Shown in pieces: positions 38,757-49,251 of a DNA stretch of 64,000 bases; the stretch's first letter is position 1; each line of letters starts with the position of its first letter. A program made the translations under genes and the position numbers. Under the pieces are notes generated by a model. It saw only the letters and a program-made list of their open reading frames with translations, was not told the origin of the DNA and searched no databases. The DNA is from Paenacidovorax monticola (GTDB lineage Bacteria; Pseudomonadota; Gammaproteobacteria; Burkholderiales; Burkholderiaceae_C): NCBI RefSeq assembly GCF_014489595.1, contig NZ_CP060790.1, forward strand, positions 2,356,001 to 2,420,000, given 5' to 3'.

Positions 38757-39466
38757 ATGCTCCACGGGTTGCTGGCAGGGATTTCACAGGCGCTGCGCCG
38801 GGTGCCCAGCCAGTGCGCAATCTGCCACGCCTGGCCCTCGCAGCGCATCTGCGACGCCTGCGCGCGCCGTTTCGCGCCACCGCAGCCCCGCTGCACCACC
38901 TGCGCGCTCGTGGTGCCGGCGGGGGTTTCGCAATGCGGCGCCTGCCTGCGCCATCCATCGGGGCTGGACGCGTGCCGGGCGGCCGTGGATTACGGCTACC
39001 CCTGGGCCGATGTCCTGGCCGCATTCAAGTTCCATGGCGACCCGGGCTGGGCCGATGCCCTGGCCACCCTGGTGCGCAGCACGCCCTGGGTAGAGCCCGC
39101 CCTGGAGGCCGCCGACCTCGTGCTGCCCATTCCGCTGGCGCCGCAGCGCCTGCGCGAGCGCGGCTTCAACCAGGCCCTGCTGCTGGCGCGCGCGCTCGCC
39201 GCCCCCAAGGTCGATGCCGGACTGCTGCTGCGCATACGCCCCACGCAGGCCCAGAGCGGCCTGCCACGCGCGCAGCGCCTGCGCAACCTGCGGGGGCATT
39301 CGCCGTGGAACCGCTGCGTGCCGCGCGGCTGGCGGGCCGGCGCGTGGTGCTCGTCGACGACGTGATGACCACCGGCGCCACGCTGCAGGCCGCCGCCGAC
39401 ACGCTGCGCCAGGCCGGCGCGGCGCGGGTGGAGGCGGTGGTGCTGGCACGCACGCCTGCGGGCTGA
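38757..39466 (+). CDS. comF: ComF family phosphoribosyltransferase-like protein, one frameshift
   Basis: About 236 residues after repair. Zinc-ribbon cysteines CAIC, CDAC, CTTC and CGAC occupy the N-terminal third; the PRTase fold follows with PIPLAPQRLRERGFNQ and, after adding a G to the run 39292-39296, LAGRRVVLVDDVMTTGATLQ. ComF helps DNA transformation and replication restart in other bacteria. Divergent from the bioC-like gene, the usual neighbourhood in Comamonadaceae. Confidence 0.92.
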
Positions 39467-39557
39467 CGCGGCCCATACCCGCACGCCGCCGCCGCTTGAT
39501 GCACACCGATACCTCTTCGCCGCCACTGGCGGTGCGCGCCACAGCACAATACGCGCC

Positions 39558-40027
39558 ATGTTCCATATCGTTCTGGTCGAACCCGAGATCCCCCCAATAC
39601 CGGCAACGTCATCCGGCTGGCGGCCAACACGGGGTGCACGCTTCACCTGATCGAGCCCCTGGGCTTCTCCATGGAAGACCGGCTCATGCGCCGCGCGGGG
39701 CTGGACTACCACGAGTACACGCGGGTGCTGCGCCACGCGGGCTGGACCAGCTTCCTGCGCAGCGCCCAGCCCGACCCCACACGCATGTTCGCCATGACCA
39801 CGCATGGCACGCAGACCGTGTACGACACGGGATTCCGCCGCGGCGACTGGCTGGTGTTCGGTGCCGAGACGCGCGGCCTGCCGCCCGAGCTGCGCGAGAC
39901 CTTTCCGCCGGCCCAGCGCCTGCGCCTGCCCATGCTGGCGGGCCAGCGCAGCCTGAACCTGTCGAACGCCGTGGCTGTCACCGTGTTCGAGGCCTGGCGG
40001 CAGAACAGCTTCCTGCCCCCGCAATAG
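39558..40027 (+). CDS. trmL: tRNA (cytidine/uridine-34-2'-O)-methyltransferase, one frameshift
   Basis: About 156 residues after repair, the size of TrmL. MFHIVLVEPEIP joins PNTGNVIRLAANTGCTLHLI when one C is added to the run 39590-39595. SPOUT knot motifs follow: FGAETRGLPPEL, LRLPMLAGQRSLNLSNAVAV. It methylates the wobble base of tRNA-Leu isoacceptors. Intact apart from the single-base loss. Confidence 0.94.
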
Positions 40028-40042
40028 CGCGCGCGGCGCGCC

Positions 40043-41005
40043 TCAGTCCTCGCCCGGAGGGAGCGACAGCGGGCACACGCCGGGCTCCATCCGCAGCGCC
40101 GCCTGGATCGAGGTGCGCGTGCGCTCGCTCAGAAACTCCAGGAAGGCCCGCGTGCGTGCCGGCATGAACTTGCGGCTCGGCAGGGCCGCATAGGTGGTAT
40201 AGCGCCCCATGGTCCAGGGCGCGAGCACGCGCACCAGCCGCCCCTCGCGCAGGTACGGCGCCGCCAGGCTCAGCGGCTGGGCGCAAATCCCCGCACCGTC
40301 GAGCGCGGCGCGCAGCAGCGTCTCGATGTGGTTGGCCATGAGCACGGGCTGCACACGCACGTCCACCGCGCGGTTGCCCTCGCCGGGATGGAGCAGCCGC
40401 ATGGTGCCGCCCCGCGAATCAGGCCGGCGGTACAGCAGGCAGTCGTGCCCGGCCAGGTCCTCGGGCTGCTGCGGCGTGCCGCGCTGGCGCAGGTAGGCGG
40501 GCGACGCGCAGACCACCGCGTCGGTCGATGCGATGGGCCGCGCGATCACATTGGCGTCGTACTGCTCGTCCGCGCCCAGCAGGGTGATGTCGTAGTCGCC
40601 GATGGGAGGCGCCGACAGCGCCTCGACATGGACCTCGATCGTGATCTGCGGATGCAGGCGCCGGAACTCCGACACCAGCGGCGCCAGGATGTGCACCGCC
40701 AGCACGGGCGGTGCCAGCAGGCGCAGCACGCCGGCCAGCTCCTCGGTGTGCGCCTGCACCACCGCCGAAGCCTCGTCCACGTCGGCCAGGATCTGGCGCA
40801 CCCGCGCCAGGTAGGCCTCGCCCGCCTCGGTCAGCGACACGCGCCGCGTCGTGCGCTGCAGCAGGCGCGCGCCCACATGGCTCTCCAGGTCGGCGACGAG
40901 CCGCGTCACCCCCGCGGGCGACAGATCCAGCGTGCGCGCCGCCGCCGCGAAGCCGCCTTCGTCGGCCACGGTCTGGAATGCGCGCATGGTCAGGAGCCGG
41001 TCCAT
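40043..41005 (-). CDS. LysR family transcriptional regulator
   Basis: 320 residues. N-terminal winged helix MRAFQTVADEGGFAAAARTL and LSPAGVTRLVADLESHVGARL, then TTRRVSLTEAGEAYL, the AaeR/CrgA-like branch. The effector domain ends about residue 295, followed by a Pro-rich tail. It is divergent from the DUF4148 pair at 41225-41819; no other target is adjacent. An imperfect TTCA-N6-TGAA palindrome lies at 41041-41054 but is too short to rely on. Confidence 0.92.
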   Translation of the reverse strand: MDRLLTMRAFQTVADEGGFAAAARTLDLSPAGVTRLVADLESHVGARLLQRTTRRVSLTEAGEAYLARVRQILADVDEASAVVQAHTEELAGVLRLLAPPVLAVHILAPLVSEFRRLHPQITIEVHVEALSAPPIGDYDITLLGADEQYDANVIARPIASTDAVVCASPAYLRQRGTPQQPEDLAGHDCLLYRRPDSRGGTMRLLHPGEGNRAVDVRVQPVLMANHIETLLRAALDGAGICAQPLSLAAPYLREGRLVRVLAPWTMGRYTTYAALPSRKFMPARTRAFLEFLSERTRTSIQAALRMEPGVCPLSLPPGED

Positions 41006-41224
41006 TTGGGCAATGAAGCTCGTTTCAAGGCTTGGATTATTTCAAATCCATGAACTAATTATTACCCGAAGTGCTGTTTTTCTGCGGGATTACCCTCGAT
41101 ACAGTGGACCCCATCGATGAGCGACACCTGATCCACCGGGCACTCACCGAGGCAGGACAAGACAGGCCACAGACGACCCGCCTTGCCCCGTTGTCCAACC
41201 CTCTCGAACCCAAGGAAGAACACC

Positions 41225-41542
41225 ATGAATGCCTATCGCACCCTCGGCACCGCAGCCCTGATCGCACTGAGCGCCGTTGCCGCCCAAGCCGCCGAACCCC
41301 GCATGGACGGCGACTGGTCCAACGACCCCGTCAGCATGCAGGCCCCGAGCACCCTCACCCGCGCCCAGGTGGTGGCCGAACTGGCCGCCGCCCGCGAAAA
41401 CGGCACCCTGCCCCGTTCCGGCCAATGGTATGACGAGCCCGCTCCCCTGGGCGGCCAGACCAGCGTGCTGACCCGCGCCGAAGTGCGCGCCGAAGCCGTC
41501 GCGGCCATGAAGAACCACGAATTCGTCGGCGGCGACCACTGA
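41225..41542 (+). CDS. DUF4148 small secreted protein, copy 1
   Basis: 105 residues. Signal peptide MNAYRTLGTAALIALSAVAA, cut near AQA; the mature part has the DUF4148 repeat pattern LTRAQVVAELAAARENG with QWYDEPAPLGG and again LTRAEVRAEAVAAMK. AAGGAAG lies before the ATG. A second, shorter paralogue follows after 32 bases. Periplasmic protein of unknown function, abundant in Burkholderiales. Confidence 0.87.
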   Translation: MNAYRTLGTAALIALSAVAAQAAEPRMDGDWSNDPVSMQAPSTLTRAQVVAELAAARENGTLPRSGQWYDEPAPLGGQTSVLTRAEVRAEAVAAMKNHEFVGGDH

Positions 41543-41574
41543 GCCGCAAGGCGCACCAACCCTAGGAGCCCACC

Positions 41575-41819
41575 ATGACCCGCTACCGCAGCCTTGCCCT
41601 GGCCGCCATCGCACTGAGCGCGCTGGCCGCCCAGGCCCAGACCAGCGCCCCGCCACGGCCGCACCCGCGCCACTGACGCGGGAAGCCGTGATCGCCGAAC
41701 TGGCCGCCTCGCGCGCCGCCGGCGACAACGCCGCCCAGCCGCGTGACGGCGAGTGGTACAACGTGCCCGCGCCCCTGGCCATCGGCCGCGCGGACACGGC
41801 GACTGCCCAGGCCAAGTAA
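41575..41819 (+). CDS. DUF4148 small secreted protein, copy 2, frameshifted
   Basis: About 81 residues after adding a C to the run 41648-41651. Signal peptide MTRYRSLALAAIALSALAAQ, then LTREAVIAELAASRAAGDN and GEWYNVPAPLAIG, the same repeat as the gene before it. AGGAG precedes the ATG. Evidently a tandem duplicate. Confidence 0.78.
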
Positions 41820-41883
41820 GCGGGCACCTGCGCTCTTGCCCCGCCAGGCCCGGCTTTGTCCGGGCCTTTGCTTTTGCAGGCGC

Positions 41884-42348
41884 TCAGGGCGCCGCGCCGT
41901 AGTTGCGCGCGATCGACTCGGCCACGCACACGGGCTTGTCCGCGCCCTCGCGCTCCACGGTCACGAGCCAGGTCATCTGCAGCCCGTCGGGCGGCAGGGG
42001 CTCGGTGGCCTGCAGCGTCAGGCGCGCGCGCAGGCGGCTGCCCACGGGCACGGGCGCCGTGAAGCGCACGCGGTTGAGCCCGTAGTTCACCCCCATGCGC
42101 GCTCCGGCGATCGCAAAGGCCGACTCGAAGAAACGCGGCACCAGCGACAGCGTGAGAAAGCCATGCGCGATGGGCGCGCCGAACGGGCCGGCCTTGGCGC
42201 GCTCGGGGTCCACATGGATCCACTGGTGGTCGCCCGTGGCCTCGGCGAACAGGTTGACCTGCTGCTGGGTGATGGTGATCCAGTCGGTCACGGCGACTTC
42301 CTGGCCCACGCAGGCCGTCACCTCGGAATATGTCTGGAAGGTTTTCAT
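41884..42348 (-). CDS. MaoC-like (R)-enoyl-CoA hydratase
   Basis: 154 residues from MKTFQTYSEV. Hot-dog fold with the hydratase-2 motif: FAEATGDHQWIHVDPERAKA, where the Asp and His are catalytic, then GPFGAPIAHGFLTLSL. Such enzymes hydrate trans-2-enoyl-CoA to the (R)-3-hydroxy form. It stands alone between a DUF4148 gene and parA; its pathway is not indicated. Confidence 0.92.
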   Translation of the reverse strand: MKTFQTYSEVTACVGQEVAVTDWITITQQQVNLFAEATGDHQWIHVDPERAKAGPFGAPIAHGFLTLSLVPRFFESAFAIAGARMGVNYGLNRVRFTAPVPVGSRLRARLTLQATEPLPPDGLQMTWLVTVEREGADKPVCVAESIARNYGAAP

Positions 42349-42400
42349 GCCTTCAATGTAGCGGCGCCCCGGCGCGCTCCTTGTCGGCCCCGCGACAACC

Positions 42401-43015
42401 CTAGCCCAGCCAGGCCGTGATGCCCTGCCACTGGTCCCGGTCGCGCTCCACGCGGCCCGGCGCCACGTCGAACAGCGTGAGCCCGTGCGCCGCCAGGTGC
42501 ACATAGTTCTGCGTGGGCCGCAGCGCGCCCAGCACCGGAAAGCCCAGGCCCTCGACGAACTGGTGCAGCTGCTCGGCAGCTAGCGTGCGGGGGTCCACGC
42601 GCATGCCCACGAGCCCCACCTGCACGCCCTGCCCATGGCGATGCTCGGCCAGCTGGTCCAGGAAACCGCGCGTGGCGAAGATGTCGAACACGCTGGGCTG
42701 CAGCGGCACGACCACCTTGTCGGCCATCTTCAGCACGTCGTTGAGGCGCCAGCCGTGCAGGCCCGCCGGGGTGTCGATGACCACATGGGTCGTACCCTTC
42801 GGGGGCCTGGCGATGAGGTCGGAATTGATGTCCCAGGTGCCGATGGGACGCGCGGCCGGCGGGCGCAGCGACAGCCACAGGCGCGAGGACTGCTGGCGGT
42901 CCGCGTCGCCCAGCATCACCGCATGGCCCTGGCTGGCGTAGTAGCCCGCGATGTTCGTCGCCAGCGTGGACTTGCCCACGCCGCCTTTGGGATTGGCCAC
43001 CACAACCACCGGCAT
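42401..43015 (-). CDS. ParA/MinD family partition-type ATPase
   Basis: 204 residues. The deviant Walker A motif reads NPKGGVGKSTLATN at the N-terminus (about residues 8-21), with a Walker A' DADRQQSS and a Walker B VVIDTPAG. It is short and has no parB partner, so it is an orphan ParA of the type used for positioning cellular structures rather than chromosome or plasmid partition. Confidence 0.9.
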   Translation of the reverse strand: MPVVVVANPKGGVGKSTLATNIAGYYASQGHAVMLGDADRQQSSRLWLSLRPPAARPIGTWDINSDLIARPPKGTTHVVIDTPAGLHGWRLNDVLKMADKVVVPLQPSVFDIFATRGFLDQLAEHRHGQGVQVGLVGMRVDPRTLAAEQLHQFVEGLGFPVLGALRPTQNYVHLAAHGLTLFDVAPGRVERDRDQWQGITAWLG

Positions 43016-43157
43016 GCGGACCTCCTGGGAAGGGAAATGCGAACGAAGAAACAGGCGCCCGCCGGAGCGCCCGCCCGCCGTTTATAGCCGAATCGCCCCT
43101 CTGCGCGCTACCGATGCGCGCAGAAAGCTATCAAAAAAGGAGCATTCAGGTGGGCTA

Positions 43158-43796
43158 TCAGGCGTGCTGTCCGCCGCGCTTGACGAAGAACAGCCCCGCG
43201 CCCACGGCCATCAGCAGGCCGCCGAACACGCGGTTCTGCGTGCGCACGGCCTGGGCGCTGCGCAGCAGGCGGCGCAGCGCGCTCGCGCCGGCCGCGTAGC
43301 CGTGCATGACCACCATGTCCACCGCCACGGTGGTGGCGGCCATCACGATGAGCTGCAGCCACAGCGGGCGCGTGTCGGTCATGAACTGGGGCAGCACGGC
43401 CACCATGAAGATGATGCCCTTGGGGTTGGTCGCGTTGGTGAGGAAGCCCGTCAGGCAGCGCTTCTGCCACGGGCCGGCCGGAGCCGCCTCCTCGCCCGCC
43501 AGCGGCGAGGCGCCGCCCGCGCGCCACTGGTTGAAGCCCAGGTAGATGAGGTAGCAGGCCCCCAGCACCTTGACCACGCTGAACGCGGTCTCGGACGCGA
43601 GCAGCAGCGAGCCCACGCCCGCCCCCGCGACGAACAGGATCAGCAGCAGCCCAAGCTGTAGCCCCAGGATGGTGGCGCTGGTGCGGCGCACGCCGTACGA
43701 CAGGCCGTGGCTCATGGACAGCACGGCGCCCGAGCCCGGCGAGACCGCGATGAGACAGGATGCCGCGAAGAAGGCGAGCCAGGTGTGGAAGTCCAT
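43158..43796 (-). CDS. LysE/RhtB family amino-acid exporter
   Basis: 212 residues, about six membrane helices. N-terminal FFAASCLIAVSPGSGAVLSM and the central FLTNATNPKGIIFMVAVLPQF are the family's signature regions. It exports amino acids or derivatives across the inner membrane; the substrate is not determinable. The gap before the next gene holds a copy-like fragment of the interspersed repeat (near 43881-43910). Confidence 0.92.
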   Translation of the reverse strand: MDFHTWLAFFAASCLIAVSPGSGAVLSMSHGLSYGVRRTSATILGLQLGLLLILFVAGAGVGSLLLASETAFSVVKVLGACYLIYLGFNQWRAGGASPLAGEEAAPAGPWQKRCLTGFLTNATNPKGIIFMVAVLPQFMTDTRPLWLQLIVMAATTVAVDMVVMHGYAAGASALRRLLRSAQAVRTQNRVFGGLLMAVGAGLFFVKRGGQHA

Positions 43797-44011
43797 GGGA
43801 AGAGTCGTGCGGAAAGATCAGGGAGCGCGGCCGCCATTTTATCGGCCTGCAGGCCCGGGGCGCATGCGGGGTAGCCGCAGCCAGCTATACAAACAATAGC
43901 ACTTCTGTCAACCATCGCGGCAGCCATGCGCTCCGCCGGGGTGGCCGATGCCACAATGGCCGCCGAACCCGGCACGCTCCGCCGCCCAGCCTTTCAGCCC
44001 GCGCACCGCCC

Positions 44012-45910
44012 ATGGCCCACGCCCCCACCTGGCTCACCTACGGATTCCTCTACCTGGCCGCCGCCGTGCTGGCCGTGCCCATCGCCCGCGCGCTGGGGCT
44101 GGGGGCCATCATCGGCTACCTCGCGGCGGGCATCGCCATCGGGCCCTGGGGCCTGGCCCTGGTCAGCAACGTGCAGGACATCCTGCACTTCGCCGAGTTC
44201 GGCGTGGTGCTCATGCTCTTCCTCGTGGGGCTGGAGTTGCAGCCCAGCCGCCTGTGGAGCCTGCGCCGCCCCATCTTCGGCCTGGGATCGGCCCAGGTGC
44301 TGGGCTGCGCGGCCGTGCTGTTCGCTGCGGGCTGGGCCGTGGGCCTGCCCTGGCGCGTGAGCCTGGTGGGCGCGCTGGGGCTCGCGCTGTCGTCCACCGC
44401 GATCGCGCTGCAGGTGCTGGCCGAGCGCAACCTGCTGCGCACGAGCAGCGGCCAGGCGGCGTTCTCGATCCTGCTGTTCCAGGACGTGGCGGCCATCCCC
44501 ATCCTCGCGCTGCTGCCCCTGCTGGGCGGCGTGGCGGGCACGGACGGCGCGGGCCACGCGCCGGGCAGCGTGGCGCTGGAAGCCTTCAAGACCGTGGCCG
44601 TGGTGGGCGCCATCGTGCTCGGCGGGCGCCTGCTGCTGCGCCCCGTGCTGCGCTGGATCGCCAAGAGCAAGACGCCCGAAATCTTCACCGCCGCGTCGCT
44701 GCTGCTCGTGGTGGGCATCGCCATGCTCATGGTCACCGTGGGCCTGTCGATGGCGCTGGGCGCCTTCCTCGCGGGCGTGCTGCTGGCCGACAGCGAGTAC
44801 CGGCGCGAGCTGGAGACCGACATCGAGCCCTTCAAGGGCCTGCTGCTGGGCCTGTTTTTCATGGCCGTGGGCATGACCATCGACTTCGGCGTGCTCATGC
44901 GCTCGCCGGGCCTCATGGCGCTGCTGCTCGCGGGCTTCCTCGCGCTCAAGGCGGTGATGATCTACGGCCTGGCGCGCGTGGCGCGCATTCCGTTCCAGGA
45001 GCGGCCCGTGTTCACGCTGCTGCTCGCGCAGGGCGGCGAGTTCGCCTTCGTGGTGTTCCAGACGGCCGCCGGCGCGCAGGTGTTCGCGCCCGAGACGGCC
45101 TCGCTGCTCATCGGCGCGGTGGCGCTGTCCATGCTCATCAGCCCGCTGCTGCTGGTGCTGCTGGACCGCGTGCTGCTGCGGCGCTACGCCGAACTGCCCC
45201 AGGGGTCGGCCGCGCAGGAGATTTCCGAGCCGCAGGACGCGCCCGTGCTCATCGCGGGCTTCGGCCGCTACGGCCAGATCGTGGCGCGCGTGATGCTGGC
45301 CCAGGGCATTCCCGCCACGGTGCTGGACCACAGCGTGGAGATGCTGGAGGTGGCCCACACCTTCGGCTATCGCGTGCACTACGGCGACGCCACGCGCCTG
45401 GACCTGCTGCGCATCGCGGGGGCCGAGCGCGCGCGCATCTTCGTCGTGGCCGTGGACGATCCGCAGCAGTCGCTCAAGATCGTGCAGCTCGTGCGCAAGC
45501 ACTTTCCACGGCTCGAGATCGTGGCCCGCGCGCGCGACGTGACGCACTGGAATGCGCTGCGCGACCTGGGCGTGACGCGCGTGGAACGCGAGGTGTTCGA
45601 ATCCAGCCTGGCCAGCGCGCGCACCGTGCTCGAACTCATGGGCCTGCCGGAGGCCGAGGCCCAGCAGGTGGCGCGGCGCTTCCGCGAGCACAACATCGCG
45701 CTGGCCGACCGCATGTACCCGCACCACAAGGACCGCACCAAGTTCATCGCCGTGGCACGCGAGGGCCGCCAGCAGCTCGTGGAGCAGATGGCCAAGGAGC
45801 GGCAGGAACGCCAGGCCGGCGCGGCGGAAGAGACGGCCTACCCGGGCTATGCCGATGTGAAGCTTCCCACGGCATCGCCGGACGGCCCGCCCGGGGCGGG
45901 CCCCGGTTAG
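44012..45910 (+). CDS. KefB/KefC-type cation:proton antiporter with RCK domain
   Basis: 632 residues. The N-terminal CPA2 antiporter domain has about 12-13 membrane helices (GAIIGYLAAGIAIGPWGL; FLVGLELQPSRLWSLR; LSSTAIALQVLAER; SILLFQDVAAIPILAL). A cytoplasmic RCK_N domain follows (about 415-545) with VLIAGFGRYGQIVARVM, the NAD-binding glycine motif. Glutathione-gated Kef systems exchange K+ for H+ during electrophile stress. No KefF/KefG subunit is adjacent. The start is the ATG giving a short polar head before the first helix. Confidence 0.92.
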   Translation: MAHAPTWLTYGFLYLAAAVLAVPIARALGLGAIIGYLAAGIAIGPWGLALVSNVQDILHFAEFGVVLMLFLVGLELQPSRLWSLRRPIFGLGSAQVLGCAAVLFAAGWAVGLPWRVSLVGALGLALSSTAIALQVLAERNLLRTSSGQAAFSILLFQDVAAIPILALLPLLGGVAGTDGAGHAPGSVALEAFKTVAVVGAIVLGGRLLLRPVLRWIAKSKTPEIFTAASLLLVVGIAMLMVTVGLSMALGAFLAGVLLADSEYRRELETDIEPFKGLLLGLFFMAVGMTIDFGVLMRSPGLMALLLAGFLALKAVMIYGLARVARIPFQERPVFTLLLAQGGEFAFVVFQTAAGAQVFAPETASLLIGAVALSMLISPLLLVLLDRVLLRRYAELPQGSAAQEISEPQDAPVLIAGFGRYGQIVARVMLAQGIPATVLDHSVEMLEVAHTFGYRVHYGDATRLDLLRIAGAERARIFVVAVDDPQQSLKIVQLVRKHFPRLEIVARARDVTHWNALRDLGVTRVEREVFESSLASARTVLELMGLPEAEAQQVARRFREHNIALADRMYPHHKDRTKFIAVAREGRQQLVEQMAKERQERQAGAAEETAYPGYADVKLPTASPDGPPGAGPG

Positions 45911-45949
45911 CCGACCGCGCACGGACAGGTGGCGTGCACCCTACATATT

Positions 45950-45964
45950 TGAGAACAATTCTCG
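45950..45964. promoter_or_regulatory. Fur box upstream of the TonB-dependent receptor
   Basis: TGAGAAC-A-ATTCTCG is a near-perfect 7-1-7 inverted repeat matching the betaproteobacterial Fur form TGAGAAT-N-ATTCTCA, about 92 bases before the receptor start. Iron repression of the receptor is expected. Confidence 0.8.
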
Positions 45965-46056
45965 TTTATCGTTAGAATCCTCCCGTCTTCTGCCAGCCAG
46001 CGTCCCGGAAACGTGAGCCAGCGCTCCACGTTTGCCCTCTCCTCCCCGGGACCTTC

Positions 46057-48191
46057 ATGCCTCAGCCGCTTCTTCGCAGCGCCCGCGCGCGCCACGCCCT
46101 CCGTTCCCCCTTCGCACTGACGCCGCTCGCGCTGTGCCTGGCGTCCGCCGCATTCGCGCAGGCCGGAGCGCCAGACGAAGACTCCGCCGCGCAGCTGCAG
46201 GAGGTGCGCATCAATGCCAGCACCGAGGCGGACAGGGGCTTCGCCCCCTGGAGGCGCAGACCGCCGGCAAGGCCCCGATGCGCCGGCTGGAGACGCCGCA
46301 GTCGATCAGCGTGGTCACGCGCGAGCAGATGGAGTCGCGCCAGATCGTCAACGTGCAGCAGGCGCTGCAGACCGTGGCGGGCGTGAGCCCCGTGAACTTC
46401 GGGCGGCGCGGCTTCGACGACCTCAACATCCGGGGCTTTCGCTCGACCGAGTCCATCCTCGTCGACGGCCTGGTGCAAAGCCCCGGCATGTGGGCCAAGC
46501 TGCAGCCCTACGGCTACGAGCGCTTCGAGGTGCTCAAGGGCTCGGCCTCGGTGCTGTACGGCCAGGTGCAGCCCGGGGGCATCGTCAACGCCATCAGCAA
46601 GCGCCCCCGCAAGGAAGCCCTGAGCGAGGTGGGTGTCGAGGCAGGCAGCTTCGGGCTGCGCACGCTGCAGGCCGACTTCAACCGCCCGCTGTCCGACTCG
46701 GGCAAGACCGCGCTGCGCGTCAACGCCCTGGTCTCCGACAGCGACGACCCCACGCAGTTCGTCTACCGCAAGGACCGCTGGTTCGCGCCCTCGCTCTCGC
46801 TGGACCTGGGGCGCGACACCGACCTCGTGCTGTTTGCCACCTACAGCCGCAGCGAGTGGCTGCGCCAGCAGGGCATCACGCCCTACGGCACGCTGCGGCC
46901 CAACCCCCACGGGCGTCTGCCCCGCACGCTCTACACGGGCGACCCCGGCTTCGGCATCTACGCGGTGGAGAGCACCACCGCCGGCTACGCGCTGGAGCAC
47001 CGCATCAGCCCCACGGCCACGCTGCGCCAGAACGTGCGCTACGAGACCGAGAAAGGCACGGGCAACTTCGTCTCCAACGGCACGCTGCAGGCCAACGGCC
47101 GGCTGCAGAACCGCAACGCCACGCGCCAGACCATGGACTACGACATCCTGGCCACCGACACCTCGCTGCTCACGCGCTTCGAGGCCCTGGGCGTGCGCCA
47201 CCAGCTCGTGGCGGGGCTGGATGCGCGCACCGGCCACAGCCTGCTGGCCAGCCGCAGCTGCCGCATCGGCGCGCTGGATCTGTTCGCGCCCCGCTACGGC
47301 ATGGCCGCCACCTGCCCCGCCGCGTTCACGAGCGACGCGCCCGCCAAGCTCACCGTGGCGGGCCTGTACGCGCAGGACCAGATCAAGTTCGGCCAAGGCT
47401 GGACAGCCCTCGTGGGCCTGCGCCGCGACTGGTCCACCACCGACACCAACGACCGCGTGGCCAGCCGGCAGACGCGCCAGAAGGACAGCGCCACCACGCT
47501 TTCGGCGGGCCTGGTCTACGAGTTCCATCCCGGCTGGGCCGCGTACGCGAGCTATGGCGAATCCTTCCTGCCCGTGTCGGGCCAGACCTTCGGCGGCCAG
47601 CTGTTCGCGCCCGAGACCGGCCGGCAGTGGGAGGCCGGCCTCAAGTACGAGGCGCCGGGGGGCCAGTGGACCGGTGCGCTCGCCGTGTTCGACCTGACGC
47701 GCCGCAACGTGAGCACGGCCGACCCGGTGAACGCCGGCTTCAGCGTGCAGACCGGAGAGCAGCGTGCACGCGGCCTGGAACTGGAATGGGGCGCCGACCT
47801 GAGGAACGGCTGGAAGCTCACCAGCGCCTACACCTACACGCAGACCGAGGTCACGCGCGACAACAACGCCGCCATCGTCGGCAAGCCGCTCAACCTCACG
47901 CCGCGCCACGTGCTCACGGCCTGGGCCACCTACCGCCTGCCGCAATGGCAGCGCGTGACGGTGGGCCTGGGTGGGCGCTACGTGAGCGAGCAGATCGGCG
48001 CCTACCCGTTCACGCTGCCGTCGTACGCCGTGGCCGACGCCTCGCTGAGCTACACGGGCAGCAGCTACCGCATCACGGCGGGCATCAAGAACCTGTTCAA
48101 CAAGGCCTACTACGACGGCGCGATCAACGCCAACGTGGTATCGCCCGCCGCACCGCGCAGCTTCAGCCTGGGCCTGACGTACTTCTTCTGA
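46057..48191 (+). CDS. TonB-dependent siderophore receptor, one frameshift
   Basis: About 711 residues after repair. Signal peptide ends near AFAQA; no STN signalling domain follows, so it is not a transducer type. Once a C is added to the run 46244-46248, RGFAP joins LEAQTAGKAPMRRLETPQSI and the plug domain continues (VVTREQMESRQIVNVQQAL, NIRGFRSTESILVDGL, YERFEVLKGSASVLYGQVQP). The 22-strand barrel ends with LGLTYFF, a typical C-terminal Phe. Pattern as in hydroxamate/ferrichrome-type receptors. Fur box upstream; no transport genes follow it. Confidence 0.93.
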
Positions 48192-48235
48192 TGCCGTGGC
48201 GGCCGCAACTCTCGCGGGGCGAGAAGCGGCAGGCG

Positions 48236-49120
48236 CTAGGTTCCCATCGCCTCCACCACATGCTCCACGAACCGGGCCAGCTTGGGCAGCTGGCGCCGGT
48301 CCGGTGCGTAGACCAGGTGCACCGAGCGCGGCTCGGGCAGGCAGTGCTGCAGCACGGGCACCAGCGCGCCGCTGGCCAGGTCGTCGGACAGCAGCACCTC
48401 GGGCTGCATGACGAGGCCCAGGCCCTGCAGGGCGGCCTGGCGCAGGCCATCGCCCTGGTTGCAGGTGAACCGCGCCTGCTCGGGCCAGAAGAGTTCCTGC
48501 CCGTCCTCCCGCAGCGTCCATTCCACGCGGCGCTGCCAGACCGAGTGGCTCAGGCAGTGGTGGCGGGCCAGGTCGGCCACGCGCTCGGGGCGGCCGTGGC
48601 GCCGCAGGTAGTCCGGCGTGGCGGCGATCACCATGGCATAGGGCCGCAGGGGCCGCGCCACCAGCCCCTCGTCGGCCACGCGGCCGATGCGCACGGCGGC
48701 GTCGAAGCCATCGCCCGCCAGGTCCACCACGCCGTCGGAGAGCTGCAGGTCCACGCGCACCTGCCCGTGGCGCTGCTGGTAGCCGGCCACCAGCGGGGCG
48801 ATCACGCGGCTGCCCAGCGTGAAGGGCGCGCTCACGCGCAGCAGCCCCTGCGGCACGGCGCGGCTGCGCTCCACGGCGGACTCGGCCCAGCGCACCTGCT
48901 CCAGCACGCGCCGGCTGTCCTCATAGAACGCCGCGCCCACCTCGGTCAGGCTGTTCTGGCGCGTGCTGCGCTGGAACAGGCGCGCGCCCAGGTGCGATTC
49001 GAGCTGGCGGATGTGCTTGCCCACCATCACCGCCGAGATCTGGAGCCGGCGCGCGGCGGCGGCGAAGCTGCCGGCCTCCACGACGGCCACCATGACTTCC
49101 ATGTTGCGCAGTTTGTCCAT
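48236..49120 (-). CDS. LysR family transcriptional regulator
   Basis: 294 residues. MEVMVAVVEAGSFAAAARRL and ISAVMVGKHIRQLESHLGARLF form the winged helix; the QRSTRQNSLTEVGAAFYED linker is of the CrgA-like branch. It diverges from the SDR gene at 49252 with 131 bases between; in relatives such pairs regulate the reductase, so that is the likely target. Confidence 0.93.
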   Translation of the reverse strand: MDKLRNMEVMVAVVEAGSFAAAARRLQISAVMVGKHIRQLESHLGARLFQRSTRQNSLTEVGAAFYEDSRRVLEQVRWAESAVERSRAVPQGLLRVSAPFTLGSRVIAPLVAGYQQRHGQVRVDLQLSDGVVDLAGDGFDAAVRIGRVADEGLVARPLRPYAMVIAATPDYLRRHGRPERVADLARHHCLSHSVWQRRVEWTLREDGQELFWPEQARFTCNQGDGLRQAALQGLGLVMQPEVLLSDDLASGALVPVLQHCLPEPRSVHLVYAPDRRQLPKLARFVEHVVEAMGT

Positions 49121-49251
49121 GCCGATTGCTAATCAATGGTTAGTTTCAAGCGAATCAATCGGTACTTTATGCGTTTCTTGATTCCTAAAACAATGGAGGC
49201 TCGCGAACACCCCCGGTGTTCACCCTCTCACCTTTTCAAGGAATCCACACC

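Noticed and set aside
43994..45922. Minus-strand frame of 642 codons opposite the KefB-type antiporter
   Set aside because: Its His/Gln/Arg-rich composition is the reverse-complement signature of membrane helices; no motif and no start signal.
46062..48521. Minus-strand frame of 819 codons opposite the TonB receptor
   Set aside because: Antisense to a receptor with clear plug and barrel motifs; composition is that of a reversed GC-rich gene.
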